Positions 8,669 to 18,043 of a DNA stretch of 64,000 nt are shown here, in pieces. The DNA is from Paenibacillus aestuarii (lineage in GTDB: Bacteria > Bacillota > Bacilli > Paenibacillales > NBRC-103111), in assembly GCF_027789125.1 (NCBI RefSeq), contig NZ_JAQFVF010000021.1, forward strand, positions 62,001 to 126,000. Direction: 5' to 3'. Below the pieces are notes generated by a model, which worked only from the letters and a program-made list of their open reading frames with translations, was not told the origin of the DNA and ran no database searches. Within the stretch, counting starts at the first letter, position 1, and the number at the start of each line of letters is the position of its first letter. Both the position numbers and the translations under genes were made by a program.

Positions 8669-10243
8669 CTATGATTTTTTACCTAAAAACAATACGCCAT
8701 CTTTACGGTTATACCGATCCGTCGCCTCTTTAATAATATCGTTGCCGCCCTTCATCTTATACTCCTCGATCACCTTCGGCCAGTCGGAAATCGGCTCTTT
8801 ACCGTAAATCATTTTGATCATGTGATCCATGATGATTTTGGGTGCGGCATCCGAAGCCGGCGAGGCGGCGTCCGGATATTTGGAGAATGCGGCCAGATCC
8901 GGCGCAAAACCGATGCCAGGCAGGCCTTCGTTCGCCAAAATCGTGTCAAAGGCGTTTAAAATATACGGACCATTAGGGTCGGTCTGCAACTTCAGGCGAT
9001 TTACCGTGCTTTCATGTGAAGCATACAGTGTACCCCGGAAATCCTGCTCCTCTTGTTCCTCTTTGTTCGTCGGCTCCTTGTACTTGATCTGCCCATTCTC
9101 CACCGTATAATGAACGCCTTCAATGCCGTAGGTGAAAAATTTCAACGCTTCATCGCTGGTCATCCAGTCAAAATATTTGACAATCGCGATCGCTGTTTCC
9201 GGCTTCACCTTAGCATTAATGTAATGCGCGCTCGTCACCGGCAAATACATCAGGTAACCGCTCTGTCCGTCCGGTCCTTTCGGCGAAGCGATCACGTCGA
9301 CTTTGGCCCCTGGCACCGCATTCGGAAGGTTCGTGCGAAAATCGTTCAGGCTGATCAGGTTGGACGACCAGATGCCGGCGTCGCCGGAGCGGATGTTTTT
9401 CAGCCAGTCGCTCGAGGACACCGTAGCAAAATCCTTGGCCATCAGCCCTTCATCGTACATCGTTTTCAGGACGGTCAGCGCTTTGGTCATGTTCGCCACA
9501 TCAAAAAATTTGGGCACTACTTGCCCATTCACCAACTCGAACTGCTCTTTGTATGGCAGCACGTCATAGGCGCCAAGCACCGTATCGGCATACTTCAGAT
9601 TTTCCCGGCTAGCGTAAGGCTGCTTGACGCCCATCGCTTTGAACTTGCGCAGCACATTCAGAAATTCGTCGATTGTCTTCGGCGGCTGCAGCCCCGCCTT
9701 CTCAAGCAGATCGCTCCGAATGAACGTCGCACGGCGCGACGGGTTATTCAACCAATTCGGTATACCGTAAATTTTACCGTTATAGGAGACAGCGGCCCAT
9801 GCTTCCTTCGGCACCTGCTTCATCAAATTCGGCGCATACTGCTTCAGCAGATCGTCCAGGGGCATGAACAGCCCCGCCTCTACGGAACCGGACATCGCTT
9901 TGCTCGTCGCCGTACCGAGGCTCCCGACAACGTCAGGCAAATCGTTGCTGGCGAACATGACACTCATTTTGGACTCTTCAATAACCCGAATATCAAGATC
10001 GGTGTTCGTCAGCTCTTCTAATTTCAACGTCGTTCTATCCTTATTGACATCAACGCGCGTGTGATACCCAGTCGTTGACGTTGTCGGAAATGAGATCGAG
10101 AACTTTGTAGGCGCTTTCTTTGAAGAAGGCGATACGGCCTCATCCTGCGGAGTGGTTGGCGCCTGCTTATCTGCACCCGAACATCCGGCGAGCATTCCGA
10201 AGGCAAGCACGATTGGTAGCGTGAAGCCAAGCGTTTTTTTCAA
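8669..10243 (-). CDS. Sugar ABC transporter solute-binding lipoprotein (copy 2)
   Basis: A 524-residue lipoprotein, paralogue of the next gene downstream. The signal peptide MKKTLGFTLPIVLAFGMLAGCSG has lipobox LAGC; a linker (about 22-45) precedes the binding domain. The start is TTG at 10243 with GAAGGG about 6 nt upstream; no better ATG exists. It is the last gene of the LplB-LplC-SBP operon (20 nt after LplC), followed by a terminator at 8618-8660. Known family role: binding of oligosaccharide outside the membrane and delivery to the permease pair. Differences from copy 1 lie mostly in the linker and scattered surface positions, so a related ligand range is likely. Confidence 0.92.
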   Translation of the reverse strand: MKKTLGFTLPIVLAFGMLAGCSGADKQAPTTPQDEAVSPSSKKAPTKFSISFPTTSTTGYHTRVDVNKDRTTLKLEELTNTDLDIRVIEESKMSVMFASNDLPDVVGSLGTATSKAMSGSVEAGLFMPLDDLLKQYAPNLMKQVPKEAWAAVSYNGKIYGIPNWLNNPSRRATFIRSDLLEKAGLQPPKTIDEFLNVLRKFKAMGVKQPYASRENLKYADTVLGAYDVLPYKEQFELVNGQVVPKFFDVANMTKALTVLKTMYDEGLMAKDFATVSSSDWLKNIRSGDAGIWSSNLISLNDFRTNLPNAVPGAKVDVIASPKGPDGQSGYLMYLPVTSAHYINAKVKPETAIAIVKYFDWMTSDEALKFFTYGIEGVHYTVENGQIKYKEPTNKEEQEEQDFRGTLYASHESTVNRLKLQTDPNGPYILNAFDTILANEGLPGIGFAPDLAAFSKYPDAASPASDAAPKIIMDHMIKMIYGKEPISDWPKVIEEYKMKGGNDIIKEATDRYNRKDGVLFLGKKS

Positions 10244-10263
10244 AGAAAACCCTTCTTTCCTTA

Positions 10264-11133
10264 CTAGGATTTAATAGATCCGACCATCATACCTTGAATA
10301 AAATGTTTCTGCAAGAACGGATACACGAGCATGATCGGCAGCGTCGCCACGACGATGACAGCCATTTTGATCCCTTCCGGTGAAAGAAACATCATCAGCT
10401 CCGATGATACGTCGGATTGCCCGAACTGATCGGTAAACACAATCTCCCGCAGCCGCACCTGGAGCGGAATCCATTCCCGGTGATTGATGTAGAAGACGGC
10501 TTCTGAATACCGGTTCCAATGCGCAACCGCGTAAATAATGCCCATCGTCGCCATCGCCGGTTTCGTAAGCGGAAGCACGATGCTCCACATGAGGCGGAAC
10601 TCACCGCAGCCGTCGATTTTCCCCGAATCCATCAGTTCGACTGGCAAATTCAAAAAGAAGGAGCGCATCACGAACAAGTTGAACGCACTGATCGCCATCG
10701 GCAGCATTAGCGCCCAAAGGGTGTCGAGTAAGCCAAGCTGTTTGATCAGCAAATAGTTAGGGATCAATGGTGCGCTGAAGATTAGCGTGAACATGATGAA
10801 GATCAGAATTGTTTTGCGGAATAGATATTCCGGTCTAGATAAAGCATAAGCCAAAGTGGACGTCATGAACAGATTAATTAGCGTACCGAATACGGTGATA
10901 ATCACACTATTGCGGAATCCGATCCAGATCGTTGGATCCATTAGAATGATTTTATAGCTGCCCACTGTAAATCCCACCGGCCAGAATGAAACGTTCCCCG
11001 TATTGATGGCGACGTTATTGCTGAACGATTGCGCGATAATATGGATGAGCGGAAGTATCATGCTGAGCCCTATGAGGCCCAGAACGATCACATTGAGCAG
11101 ATTGAATATTTTATGACCTCTTGACATAATCAT
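10264..11133 (-). CDS. Sugar ABC transporter permease, LplC/YtcP type
   Basis: A 289-residue inner-membrane permease with six predicted helices and the CUT1 EAA-type loop, here VELMDSGKIDGCGEFRLMWSIVLPLTKPA. It pairs with the LplB-type subunit encoded upstream (27 nt gap) and uses an ATPase encoded elsewhere, as is usual for CUT1 systems with a shared MsmX-like ATPase; no ATPase is present in this cluster. ATG at 11133 is chosen because GGAGGTG ends about 9 nt upstream; the GTG at 11145 overlaps the ribosome site itself. Confidence 0.92.
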   Translation of the reverse strand: MIMSRGHKIFNLLNVIVLGLIGLSMILPLIHIIAQSFSNNVAINTGNVSFWPVGFTVGSYKIILMDPTIWIGFRNSVIITVFGTLINLFMTSTLAYALSRPEYLFRKTILIFIMFTLIFSAPLIPNYLLIKQLGLLDTLWALMLPMAISAFNLFVMRSFFLNLPVELMDSGKIDGCGEFRLMWSIVLPLTKPAMATMGIIYAVAHWNRYSEAVFYINHREWIPLQVRLREIVFTDQFGQSDVSSELMMFLSPEGIKMAVIVVATLPIMLVYPFLQKHFIQGMMVGSIKS

Positions 11134-11160
11134 TTGTCGCTTCACCTCCGGGCCATGATG

Positions 11161-12120
11161 TTAGTACAGTCCTTGACCGGTCACTTTTTTACTGAACATA
11201 TTGCTGGTCATAATCAAAATCAAGCCGACCACTGACTTGAACAGCCCGATTGCCGTCGTATAGCTGTACTGCCGATCGACTAGACCCGCCCTGTACACGT
11301 ACGTATCGATGATCTCGCCATTCTCGCTGTTCAGTGGATTTAGGAACACGAACACCCGTTCAAAGCCAAAGTCGAGGAAGTTGCCGATGTGCAGCAGGAA
11401 CAAAATAACGATGGTCGGCAAAATGCTCGGAATGGTGATCGACCACACCTGCCGGAACCGGCTGGCACCATCCATCTGTGCGGCTTCATATAAGTCAGGG
11501 TTGATGCCGGCAATGGCGGCTAGGTAAATAATTGTCCCCCAACCGCTGTCTTTCCAAACCCCTGAACTGATCAGAATGGACCGAATGTAGGTGTTTTCGC
11601 CAAGGAAATAAATCGGATCGACACCGAACAAGCCGATGATTTTATTGACAAGCCCTGTAGAGGGCGACAGCACGCCAACGACGATCCCGCCAACGATGAC
11701 CCAGGAAAGAAAATGCGGCATATAAACGACGGTCTGTACGATCCGTTTGTACGCCATGACACGCAATTCGTTCAACAGCAGTGCCAAAATGATCGGAACC
11801 GGGAAGGCGAAAACCAGATCGTAGAGACCGATCAAGATCGTATTTTTTAAAATCGGAATAAACTCCGCATATTGAAAAATCCGTTTAAAATTGTCTAAGC
11901 CCACCCAAGGACTGCCAGTAATCCCTTTGAAAATGTTATAGTTCTGAAAAGCGATGACCGAGCCAAATAATGGGATGTATTTAAATATGACAAAGTAGAT
12001 GATGCCTGGGATGGATATGAGATATATTGGCCAATATTTGCGTATAAACGCCCATTTTTGTCGTTGTGTCGCGAACTGGTACACCAGTGTATGATCGGAT
12101 GGCTGAATTTTTGCGGCCAT
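11161..12120 (-). CDS. Sugar ABC transporter permease, LplB type
   Basis: A 319-residue inner-membrane permease, six helices, with the EAA loop NPDLYEAAQMDGASRFRQVWSITIPSILP. The start ATG at 12120 follows GGGGAGGAA with ideal spacing; an in-frame ATG 42 nt upstream has none. It is the first gene of LplB-LplC-SBP2. Its promoter (12161-12225) begins within the last codons of the uronate-isomerase-like gene, so it can be transcribed both from there and from the upstream gene. Confidence 0.93.
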   Translation of the reverse strand: MAAKIQPSDHTLVYQFATQRQKWAFIRKYWPIYLISIPGIIYFVIFKYIPLFGSVIAFQNYNIFKGITGSPWVGLDNFKRIFQYAEFIPILKNTILIGLYDLVFAFPVPIILALLLNELRVMAYKRIVQTVVYMPHFLSWVIVGGIVVGVLSPSTGLVNKIIGLFGVDPIYFLGENTYIRSILISSGVWKDSGWGTIIYLAAIAGINPDLYEAAQMDGASRFRQVWSITIPSILPTIVILFLLHIGNFLDFGFERVFVFLNPLNSENGEIIDTYVYRAGLVDRQYSYTTAIGLFKSVVGLILIMTSNMFSKKVTGQGLY

Positions 12121-12160
12121 GCAATTCCTCCCCTTCTTTGCCTTCAGCTTGTTCTTCTTC

Positions 12161-12225
12161 ATCTTACACGGGCTGCGGCTCGCTCAACATGGCGAAACTT
12201 ACCCGAAGCTGTGTTTTTTTATGAT
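12161..12225 (-). promoter_or_regulatory. Activator-box promoter of the permease operon
   Basis: Sense strand: ATCATAAAAAAACACA (12210-12225), 9 nt, AAGTTTCGCCATG (from 12200 downwards), and TAAGAT (12161-12166) exactly 29 nt after AAGTT. The A-rich box overlaps the stop end of the uronate-isomerase-like gene (stop at 12199). Confidence 0.7.
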
Positions 12226-13467
12226 AGCGACAGCGGATTGTGGCGTGCGATTCGACGATAAAAGACCGTATCGCTTCGCAGAGCTGCGGTATAGCCAATC
12301 CTCGGCGACTTGGAGCGCTACATCGCGATCGATCCAGCCAGCTGCCAGCTGATCCCACAGAAATTGGCCGAGCAACTTTTTGATCACCCAAATTTTCCCG
12401 TAACTCCATTCCATGCAGCGGGCATCCGACACGACGAGCGAGCTCTTCATTGCCGAGATGGCTTCGATCCGGTACTGCATCGAATCGCGATAGGTGCTTG
12501 CACGGAAGTTAAACCACCACATCCCGCCAACAGAGACGTTGGGGAAATTCCAGGCCGCCTGGACGACATCCAAATTGTTGAGCTCCGAGGCGACAACGAG
12601 CTCGAACGGGCAGGCGTACGTCTCAAATAAAGCCGTAAGCTTCAGCACGCGCGCTGGATCGTTCGCCGGAAAAGCTTCACCGCACCAGGAACGTTCCACG
12701 CCTAAGAAAAACTGGACGAGCAGCCCATGCTTCTCAGCAGCGGCACCAACGGCATGCAGCAACTCCATTAGCGCATCGTCTTTGGAGCAGCCAGGGGCCA
12801 GTTGCACCCGCCGATTGGCGCTGGACTCGTAGCGGGGCAGCGTCGTCATAACGCCGGGGCAGCCCTGCGCTTGATAGCCGCCGAGCAGCTCCTCGATCAC
12901 GAGCGCCAGCTCCTGCAAGCGCTTCATCGGATGCGCCGAGGCGACAAGCTCGTTCACCCAGCCGCCCAACTTGCCGTCTATGCGAGGCATCAGAATGGCG
13001 CGCTCCCGGGTGCCCTGAAAGTCGGCATGCTCGGCATAATTGACTACAAAGCGCTTGACGTTCAGCCGATCTGCAATGTCCTGCGCCCGTGAGGGCGTTT
13101 GGCAAGCACTTTGCACCAAAGCGTCTGCCCTACGGATGGAGGCAGCATCGGTAATTTCAACGCCGAACAGCTCCTGCATCATTTGCGTAAATACGATATT
13201 CATCAGCGTGTTCCGCGTCCCGTGGTAGGCTTCCAAGAAGGCGTTAATCCGCTCCTCCTCAGGCAGCTCGGACGCCTTGGCGGGGTACCCCCCGGTTTGC
13301 AATTCACGATTCAGCCAAAAATAATCGGCAATTTCCCAAAAATTCCGGGCACAAAGCCGCTCCCCGACGAGATGCGTATGTGTGTCCAGAACAGGCAGCT
13401 GCATGATTTGTTCAAGAAAAGAGTCCCTTTCCTGACAGCTTTGCTTGTTGAACGTAGTATCCAGCAT
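12199..13467 (-). CDS. Divergent uronate isomerase-like protein (amidohydrolase superfamily)
   Basis: A 422-residue soluble TIM-barrel protein. Visible motifs are the metal-binding DTHTHL (His30, His32), FWEIADYFWLNRELQ, FTQMMQELFGVE and SVGGMWWFNF, which line up with the uronate isomerase (UxaC) pattern of CHL, GDHYKWR, THLELRRPFGI and GSAWWFN. UxaC enzymes are usually about 470 residues and convert glucuronate or galacturonate to the ketose form; this one is shorter and clearly diverged, so another reaction on a related sugar is possible. The start has GGAGGG 8 nt upstream. It has its own activator-box promoter and probably reads through into the transport operon, as no terminator separates them. 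Confidence 0.72.
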   Translation of the reverse strand: MLDTTFNKQSCQERDSFLEQIMQLPVLDTHTHLVGERLCARNFWEIADYFWLNRELQTGGYPAKASELPEEERINAFLEAYHGTRNTLMNIVFTQMMQELFGVEITDAASIRRADALVQSACQTPSRAQDIADRLNVKRFVVNYAEHADFQGTRERAILMPRIDGKLGGWVNELVASAHPMKRLQELALVIEELLGGYQAQGCPGVMTTLPRYESSANRRVQLAPGCSKDDALMELLHAVGAAAEKHGLLVQFFLGVERSWCGEAFPANDPARVLKLTALFETYACPFELVVASELNNLDVVQAAWNFPNVSVGGMWWFNFRASTYRDSMQYRIEAISAMKSSLVVSDARCMEWSYGKIWVIKKLLGQFLWDQLAAGWIDRDVALQVAEDWLYRSSAKRYGLLSSNRTPQSAVAIIKKHSFG

Positions 13468-13507
13468 GTCAATATCCCTCCATAAGTCATTATCTGCGTA
13501 TAGTTAG

Positions 13508-13572
13508 ATGTTATCTCGCTTCGCTGGATCGTTCCATGGCTTAACTTTCATATCGTTGTGGTTTTTTACGAT
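13508..13572 (-). promoter_or_regulatory. Activator-box promoter of the uronate isomerase-like gene
   Basis: Sense strand: ATCGTAAAAAACCACA (13557-13572), 9 nt, AAGTTAAGCCATG (from 13547), and TAACAT (13508-13513) exactly 29 nt after AAGTT. Confidence 0.68.
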
Positions 13573-13584
13573 CGGGTATCATCG

Positions 13585-13639
13585 AAAAAGCCCCGTCAAG
13601 CACAGAGGGAAACAGCGGTACCTCCTAGCTTAACGGGGC
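13585..13639 (-). terminator. Terminator of the alpha-galactosidase operon
   Basis: Minus strand: GCCCCGTTAAGC pairs with GCTTGACGGGGC across a loop of about 26 nt, followed by TTTTT. It lies 8 nt after the stop at 13647 and isolates the GH4/GH36 operon from the genes downstream. Confidence 0.8.
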
Positions 13640-13646
13640 CGATAGG

Positions 13647-15431
13647 TTACGGCATCCGCCGAAGATGAGCTGTGCCTGCTGCAGGAATGGGCAGCTTATG
13701 CAAGCCTGCTTTCAGCTCAATGACGGATTGGCTGACGGGATCACCACAGCATGTCTTGTACGCAATCTCCACCATGCCGAGCGGCTCGGCAACCTCGATC
13801 ACCAGCCCGCTTTGCAAGCGTCCGTTGACGAGCGTCCACTCCTCGGCCTCGCTGGATGCGTGCAGCGGAACAACCGTATCGTAGTAGACCGCGATGAGCA
13901 CCCGGCTGCCCAGGGAGGCGCGAACGAGCGGATAGAGCAGCTCTGGGTTCGCCGGCGCAAGTTCGCCTGCCAGCAAAATATCCCGGTTGTCGCGCCAAAA
14001 CGCCAGCCAATACCGCAGCATGCGCAATTGTTCCTGAGGCAGCTTGGCGAGCAGAACGGATATTTGCGGGACGCCGAACAGCGAGTTGATCAGCTGCAAA
14101 GCCGCACTCTCCAGCGGATCCGACTCATGCCACATCATCATGTCCGAATGCGCTGCCGTCTGTCCGCAGATCAAGCGGATATCCAGTATACGTACGCGAT
14201 TCTGGATGCTGTCGTTCGGACAGTCGGATGCGCGGAACATGTTGCCGTATTTACGCATGGCCGGGCCAATGTACGGCTGGCGGAATTCGACGAGAATGTC
14301 CGGCTTGATGGCACGCAGACGCAGGATTGAATCCGTCATGAGGCGGTCAACCGCCTCAGGGATCGAAGCTAGATCACGTCCAGGCGTAGTCGATGACGTT
14401 TGCAGTTCAGGCGAATAGAACGTATCGATAAAATCAAGCTTAAACCCGTCGAGGTTCCATTCCTTTACCGCTTGCTCATATTTTCCAATGATATAGTCTC
14501 TGACTTCCGGATATCTCGGGTCCAGTATACCGGCACCGTGGCCTTCATTAAAGCGCAGCAGCTTATCGGCAAACCGCTTCCAGGCTTGGCTATGTTTCCC
14601 GATATGCGGCACGGAATACCACAGCATCACTTTCATGCCAAGCTCGTGAATCGTCTCGACATGCGAGCGCATGTCGGGAAATTTCCCAGGCTCAGGCTCC
14701 CAGTCGCCGGTGTAGGCATAACCTCTGCGGTTATCCGCTGTCTGCCAGCCGTCATCAATGATGACCGCCTCCATGCCTAGCGACTTGGCGAGGCGGCACT
14801 CCTCTTCGATGAGCGCCGACGTCACATTTTGATGCATATTGTACCAAGTCGAATACATCGGGCTCAGAGCCGCTTCCGGCACATACGCTGCCGCATAGTG
14901 CGGCAGCGCATTCCACCAAGCTTGCACGCCTTGCAAAGCTTCATAATATGGAACGTCCCGGGTGTCCACCAATAGTGTACCATTGTATACTGTTAGTGGA
15001 GCCAACTCCTCCTTGAAGAGCTCCAGACGGCAATGAAACTCCGCCGTTTCCTCGCGAATCCCTCCGGCATAATGCACGGTATTCAGCGCATCCGAGAACG
15101 CAAAGGTCAGGCGGTTACGGGAAAGCGCATTGAATAGCGCGTACACCGGCGCTGAACTCGCTGCGTTGGCGCGCAGTGTACGCATCCAATCCGCCTTAAA
15201 GCTTTTATTGCGATCATGAGCCGGATGCCAACTGGCGTGAATATCTGCCGCCGGATGCACAAATTGCAGCGTCACATGCGGCGGCTCCTGCGCAGTCTCC
15301 GCTTTAAGCGCAATGTGAATCAGCGCGACGCCGGGCTGCTTCTGCTCTGCTGTCAAAGCAACCTGAAAGCGCTCATCCGGTACGGTTAATGTAAACAGAT
15401 GCGACTCGGTTGTAACCGTCATGCTTTTCAT
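13647..15431 (-). CDS. Alpha-galactosidase-like glycoside hydrolase, clan GH-D (GH36 type)
   Basis: A 594-residue soluble glycosidase without signal peptide. An N-terminal beta-domain precedes a TIM barrel beginning near YSTWYNMHQNVT; EAVIIDDGWQ is the clan signature. Predicted nucleophile is Asp333 in GFKLDFIDTF; the acid/base is Asp403 in FRASDCPND. ATG at 15431 is chosen because AAGGGAG sits 7 nt upstream; a longer frame to 15485 overlaps the cupin gene. Family chemistry: retaining hydrolysis of terminal alpha-galactosides, although GH36 also contains alpha-N-acetylgalactosaminidases. It is the last gene of the 20418-13647 operon and differs strongly from the other GH36 here, so the two probably act on different linkages. 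Confidence 0.85.
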   Translation of the reverse strand: MKSMTVTTESHLFTLTVPDERFQVALTAEQKQPGVALIHIALKAETAQEPPHVTLQFVHPAADIHASWHPAHDRNKSFKADWMRTLRANAASSAPVYALFNALSRNRLTFAFSDALNTVHYAGGIREETAEFHCRLELFKEELAPLTVYNGTLLVDTRDVPYYEALQGVQAWWNALPHYAAAYVPEAALSPMYSTWYNMHQNVTSALIEEECRLAKSLGMEAVIIDDGWQTADNRRGYAYTGDWEPEPGKFPDMRSHVETIHELGMKVMLWYSVPHIGKHSQAWKRFADKLLRFNEGHGAGILDPRYPEVRDYIIGKYEQAVKEWNLDGFKLDFIDTFYSPELQTSSTTPGRDLASIPEAVDRLMTDSILRLRAIKPDILVEFRQPYIGPAMRKYGNMFRASDCPNDSIQNRVRILDIRLICGQTAAHSDMMMWHESDPLESAALQLINSLFGVPQISVLLAKLPQEQLRMLRYWLAFWRDNRDILLAGELAPANPELLYPLVRASLGSRVLIAVYYDTVVPLHASSEAEEWTLVNGRLQSGLVIEVAEPLGMVEIAYKTCCGDPVSQSVIELKAGLHKLPIPAAGTAHLRRMP

Positions 15432-15444
15432 AGGCGGGCTCCCT

Positions 15445-15810
15445 TCAGCTTGGCTGTTGATTTTTATGACGGTGATCCCCGCCATGCAGCCACAAGGTCA
15501 CGACTGGATCATTGGCGTTGGAATTCAAATGATGGTCTTCCCCCGGCTCTACTATAATAATGTCGCCCACCGTAACCGGATGGTGTTCTCCATTTATTTG
15601 CATCGTTCCTGTTCCTTGCAAAATGACAAATGCTTCACAATCCGTATGCACATGATAATCCCGTCCATCGGGCCCATCGTTCGTATGACTGCGCTCACCT
15701 GGCTTAGCAAAGGCAAGTCCGCCAGTCGTCAAATTCGCTCCAGGCAGCCAAGCCCCCAGAAAGTGTCCCTTCGTTGTATCCGGCAATTCACTGATACGCA
15801 GCTTTTTCAT
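15445..15810 (-). CDS. Cupin-domain protein
   Basis: A 121-residue single-cupin protein. Cupin motif 1 is visible as DYHVHTDCEAFVILQGTG and motif 2 as PGEDHHLNSN, giving a His-rich metal site. The C-terminal end is His-rich (WLHGGDHRHKN). The start overlaps the upstream GH36 stop by 4 nt and has GAGGGAG as ribosome site. Position between two alpha-galactosidase genes suggests a small sugar-binding or isomerase-like helper; no specific reaction can be assigned. Confidence 0.75.
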   Translation of the reverse strand: MKKLRISELPDTTKGHFLGAWLPGANLTTGGLAFAKPGERSHTNDGPDGRDYHVHTDCEAFVILQGTGTMQINGEHHPVTVGDIIIVEPGEDHHLNSNANDPVVTLWLHGGDHRHKNQQPS

Positions 15811-18023
15811 CGGCTCACTCCCTCTTTTTTCAAACGCATGAATACGCTCTTAAAATCGCCCTTCCACACCGGCAGTTGCAGCCCGATTCCCATTAGTTCG
15901 TCACCGCCACAAACTTTGGATGCCTCTTCCGCATCCGCATCCCACACCTGATAGTCGGCGGTCTCATCCAGACCTCGTAACCGCAGCTTTCGCAGCGGAG
16001 GATTCGGCTCAGCCAGCACTTGAAAATAGGCGACCAACGCCTCCGAGCGGTCCTGTGAGAGGAACATCCATGCCGTCTCATTCCCTTCGAACGGGCTAAG
16101 CAGCCGATAGAGATCGCCAAATTGGATCAGGCTGCGCAGCTCTTTATAGAGCGTAATCTGCTGTTTAACAAGTTCGCGCTCCTGATCGGTAAAGCTCGTT
16201 AAATCGAGCTCATAGCCCAAATTGCCCGACATCGCCACATGCCCCCGCATCGCGAGCGACGTTGTGCGGTGCACTTGATGGTTCGGCACGGCTGATACAT
16301 GCGCGCCCATGGAGCTGATTGGATATACAAGGCTTGTGCCGTATTGGATCTTTAGACGCTCCACCGCATCCGTATTATCGCTGGTCCATGTCTGCGGCAT
16401 GTAGTAAAGCATGCCCGGATCGAACCGCCCGCCACCGCCGGAGCAGCTCTCGAACAGCACGTCCGGGAATGCCGACGTGATCCGCTCCAGCACCTCGTAC
16501 AACCCCAGCATGTAGCGGTGGGCTGTTTCCCGCTGCCTGTCCCGGGTCAGGCCCGCCGAGCCGATCTCCGTCATATTGCGGTTCATGTCCCACTTCACGT
16601 AGGAGATCGGGCAGCTGCTCAATATCTCGCTCATCACGGTGACGATATAATCGCGCACGTCCTGCCGGGAAAAGTCGAGCACAAGCTGATGCCTGGCGAG
16701 CGTACGGCGGCGATCCGGCACATGCAAACACCAATCGGGATGCTTGCGGTATAGATCACTGTCCGGCGACACCATCTCCGGCTCGAACCACAGCCCGAAT
16801 TGCAGCCCGAGCTTGCGCACGCGTTCCGCCAAATCAGGCAGCCCTAACGGCAGCTTCTTTCGGTCCACGAACCAGTCGCCAAGCGAGCTGCGATCGTTGT
16901 CCCGCCGGCCGAACCAGCCGTCATCGAGCACGAATAGCTCCAAGCCGAGCGCCTGCCCCGCTTGGGCGATGTCCTCGATTCGATCGGCCGTGAATTGGAA
17001 ATACGTCGCTTCCCAATTGTTAATGAGAATCGGTCGCGATTGGTCGCGATAGCTGCCCCGGCACAGGCGCGTGCGGTATAAGCGATGATAGGTACGCGAC
17101 ATCTGTCCGATGCCTTCCGAGGCATACACGAGCACGGCCTCCGGCGCTTGAAACGACTCGCCGGCTTCCAGCAGCCAAGCAAAGTCAAACGGGTTGATGC
17201 CCATCACAACACGCGTTGTGCCATAAGGATCGATTTCCGCTTGGGCGATAAAATTACCGCTGTACACGAGGCTGAAGCCATACGCCTCGCCATGCTCTTC
17301 ATCGGCATCTGGGGACAGCAGCGCCAAGAACGGGTTCAATGAATGGCTGCTGGCCCCTCGGCGGCTTTCGATGACCGACCCGCCAGTTGTCAACGGGCGG
17401 CGTTCCACATAGCGCTCTCTGGCCCAACTGCCAGAGAGATGCAGAGCATCGAACTTCGCATGCGGAAGGTCGATGCCCATGCTTAATGCGCGCAGCAGCC
17501 GCATCGGCTGTCCGCTTGCATTCACATAGCGCACGGATCTGGCGACCGCATCGAAGTCGCGAAAAACGGTATAGGTCAGCACCACTTTCAGACCAATCAA
17601 CGGATCGTGGAGGACAATATCGAGACTCTCCGCCTCGTCCTCCGCTTCCGCATAGGTGGAAGGCAAGCCTTCTAGCCTGGATTTGCCCGGGTAAATCCGA
17701 TGGGACTCATAGACCGGCTCACTCACGGTGGAACCGTTGTCCAGCTGCACTTGATACGCCGGGACGCGAAAATCGCTGCTGCCATAGGCAGGCATCTCTT
17801 GCGGAAGCGTGTCCAGCGACAGCGACAACTCATCCGGCTCTGTTGATGGCGAGAACGAGCACCGGCGTCGCAATGCCAGCGTATCAGACAGCCCCGTTCC
17901 TCTTACTCGGCGGCCCCAGTGGACATGCGCAGCATATTTTCCTTGGACAAGCTGAATGACGTAGCTGGCGGATTTCGTTTGCAGATGAAAAAGCTGGTTA
18001 ACAGCATCATATTGAATCATCAT
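15807..18023 (-). CDS. Alpha-galactosidase, GH36
   Basis: A 738-residue cytoplasmic alpha-galactosidase of the classical large GH36 (Rafinose-type, AgaR/MelA-like) architecture: N-terminal beta-supersandwich (about 1-330), TIM barrel (about 335-640), C-terminal beta-sheet domain. The barrel shows FVLDDGWFGRRDND, the nucleophile Asp479 in YVKWDMNR, ESCSGGGGRFDPG, and the acid/base Asp549 in WTSDNTDAVERLKIQYG. Length matches the tetrameric GH36 enzymes. GAGGAGG precedes the ATG. Substrate by family: melibiose, raffinose or galactomannan-type oligosaccharides. Confidence 0.93.
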   Translation of the reverse strand: MMIQYDAVNQLFHLQTKSASYVIQLVQGKYAAHVHWGRRVRGTGLSDTLALRRRCSFSPSTEPDELSLSLDTLPQEMPAYGSSDFRVPAYQVQLDNGSTVSEPVYESHRIYPGKSRLEGLPSTYAEAEDEAESLDIVLHDPLIGLKVVLTYTVFRDFDAVARSVRYVNASGQPMRLLRALSMGIDLPHAKFDALHLSGSWARERYVERRPLTTGGSVIESRRGASSHSLNPFLALLSPDADEEHGEAYGFSLVYSGNFIAQAEIDPYGTTRVVMGINPFDFAWLLEAGESFQAPEAVLVYASEGIGQMSRTYHRLYRTRLCRGSYRDQSRPILINNWEATYFQFTADRIEDIAQAGQALGLELFVLDDGWFGRRDNDRSSLGDWFVDRKKLPLGLPDLAERVRKLGLQFGLWFEPEMVSPDSDLYRKHPDWCLHVPDRRRTLARHQLVLDFSRQDVRDYIVTVMSEILSSCPISYVKWDMNRNMTEIGSAGLTRDRQRETAHRYMLGLYEVLERITSAFPDVLFESCSGGGGRFDPGMLYYMPQTWTSDNTDAVERLKIQYGTSLVYPISSMGAHVSAVPNHQVHRTTSLAMRGHVAMSGNLGYELDLTSFTDQERELVKQQITLYKELRSLIQFGDLYRLLSPFEGNETAWMFLSQDRSEALVAYFQVLAEPNPPLRKLRLRGLDETADYQVWDADAEEASKVCGGDELMGIGLQLPVWKGDFKSVFMRLKKEGVSR

Positions 18024-18043
18024 CTTGATCCTCCTCAGATCAG

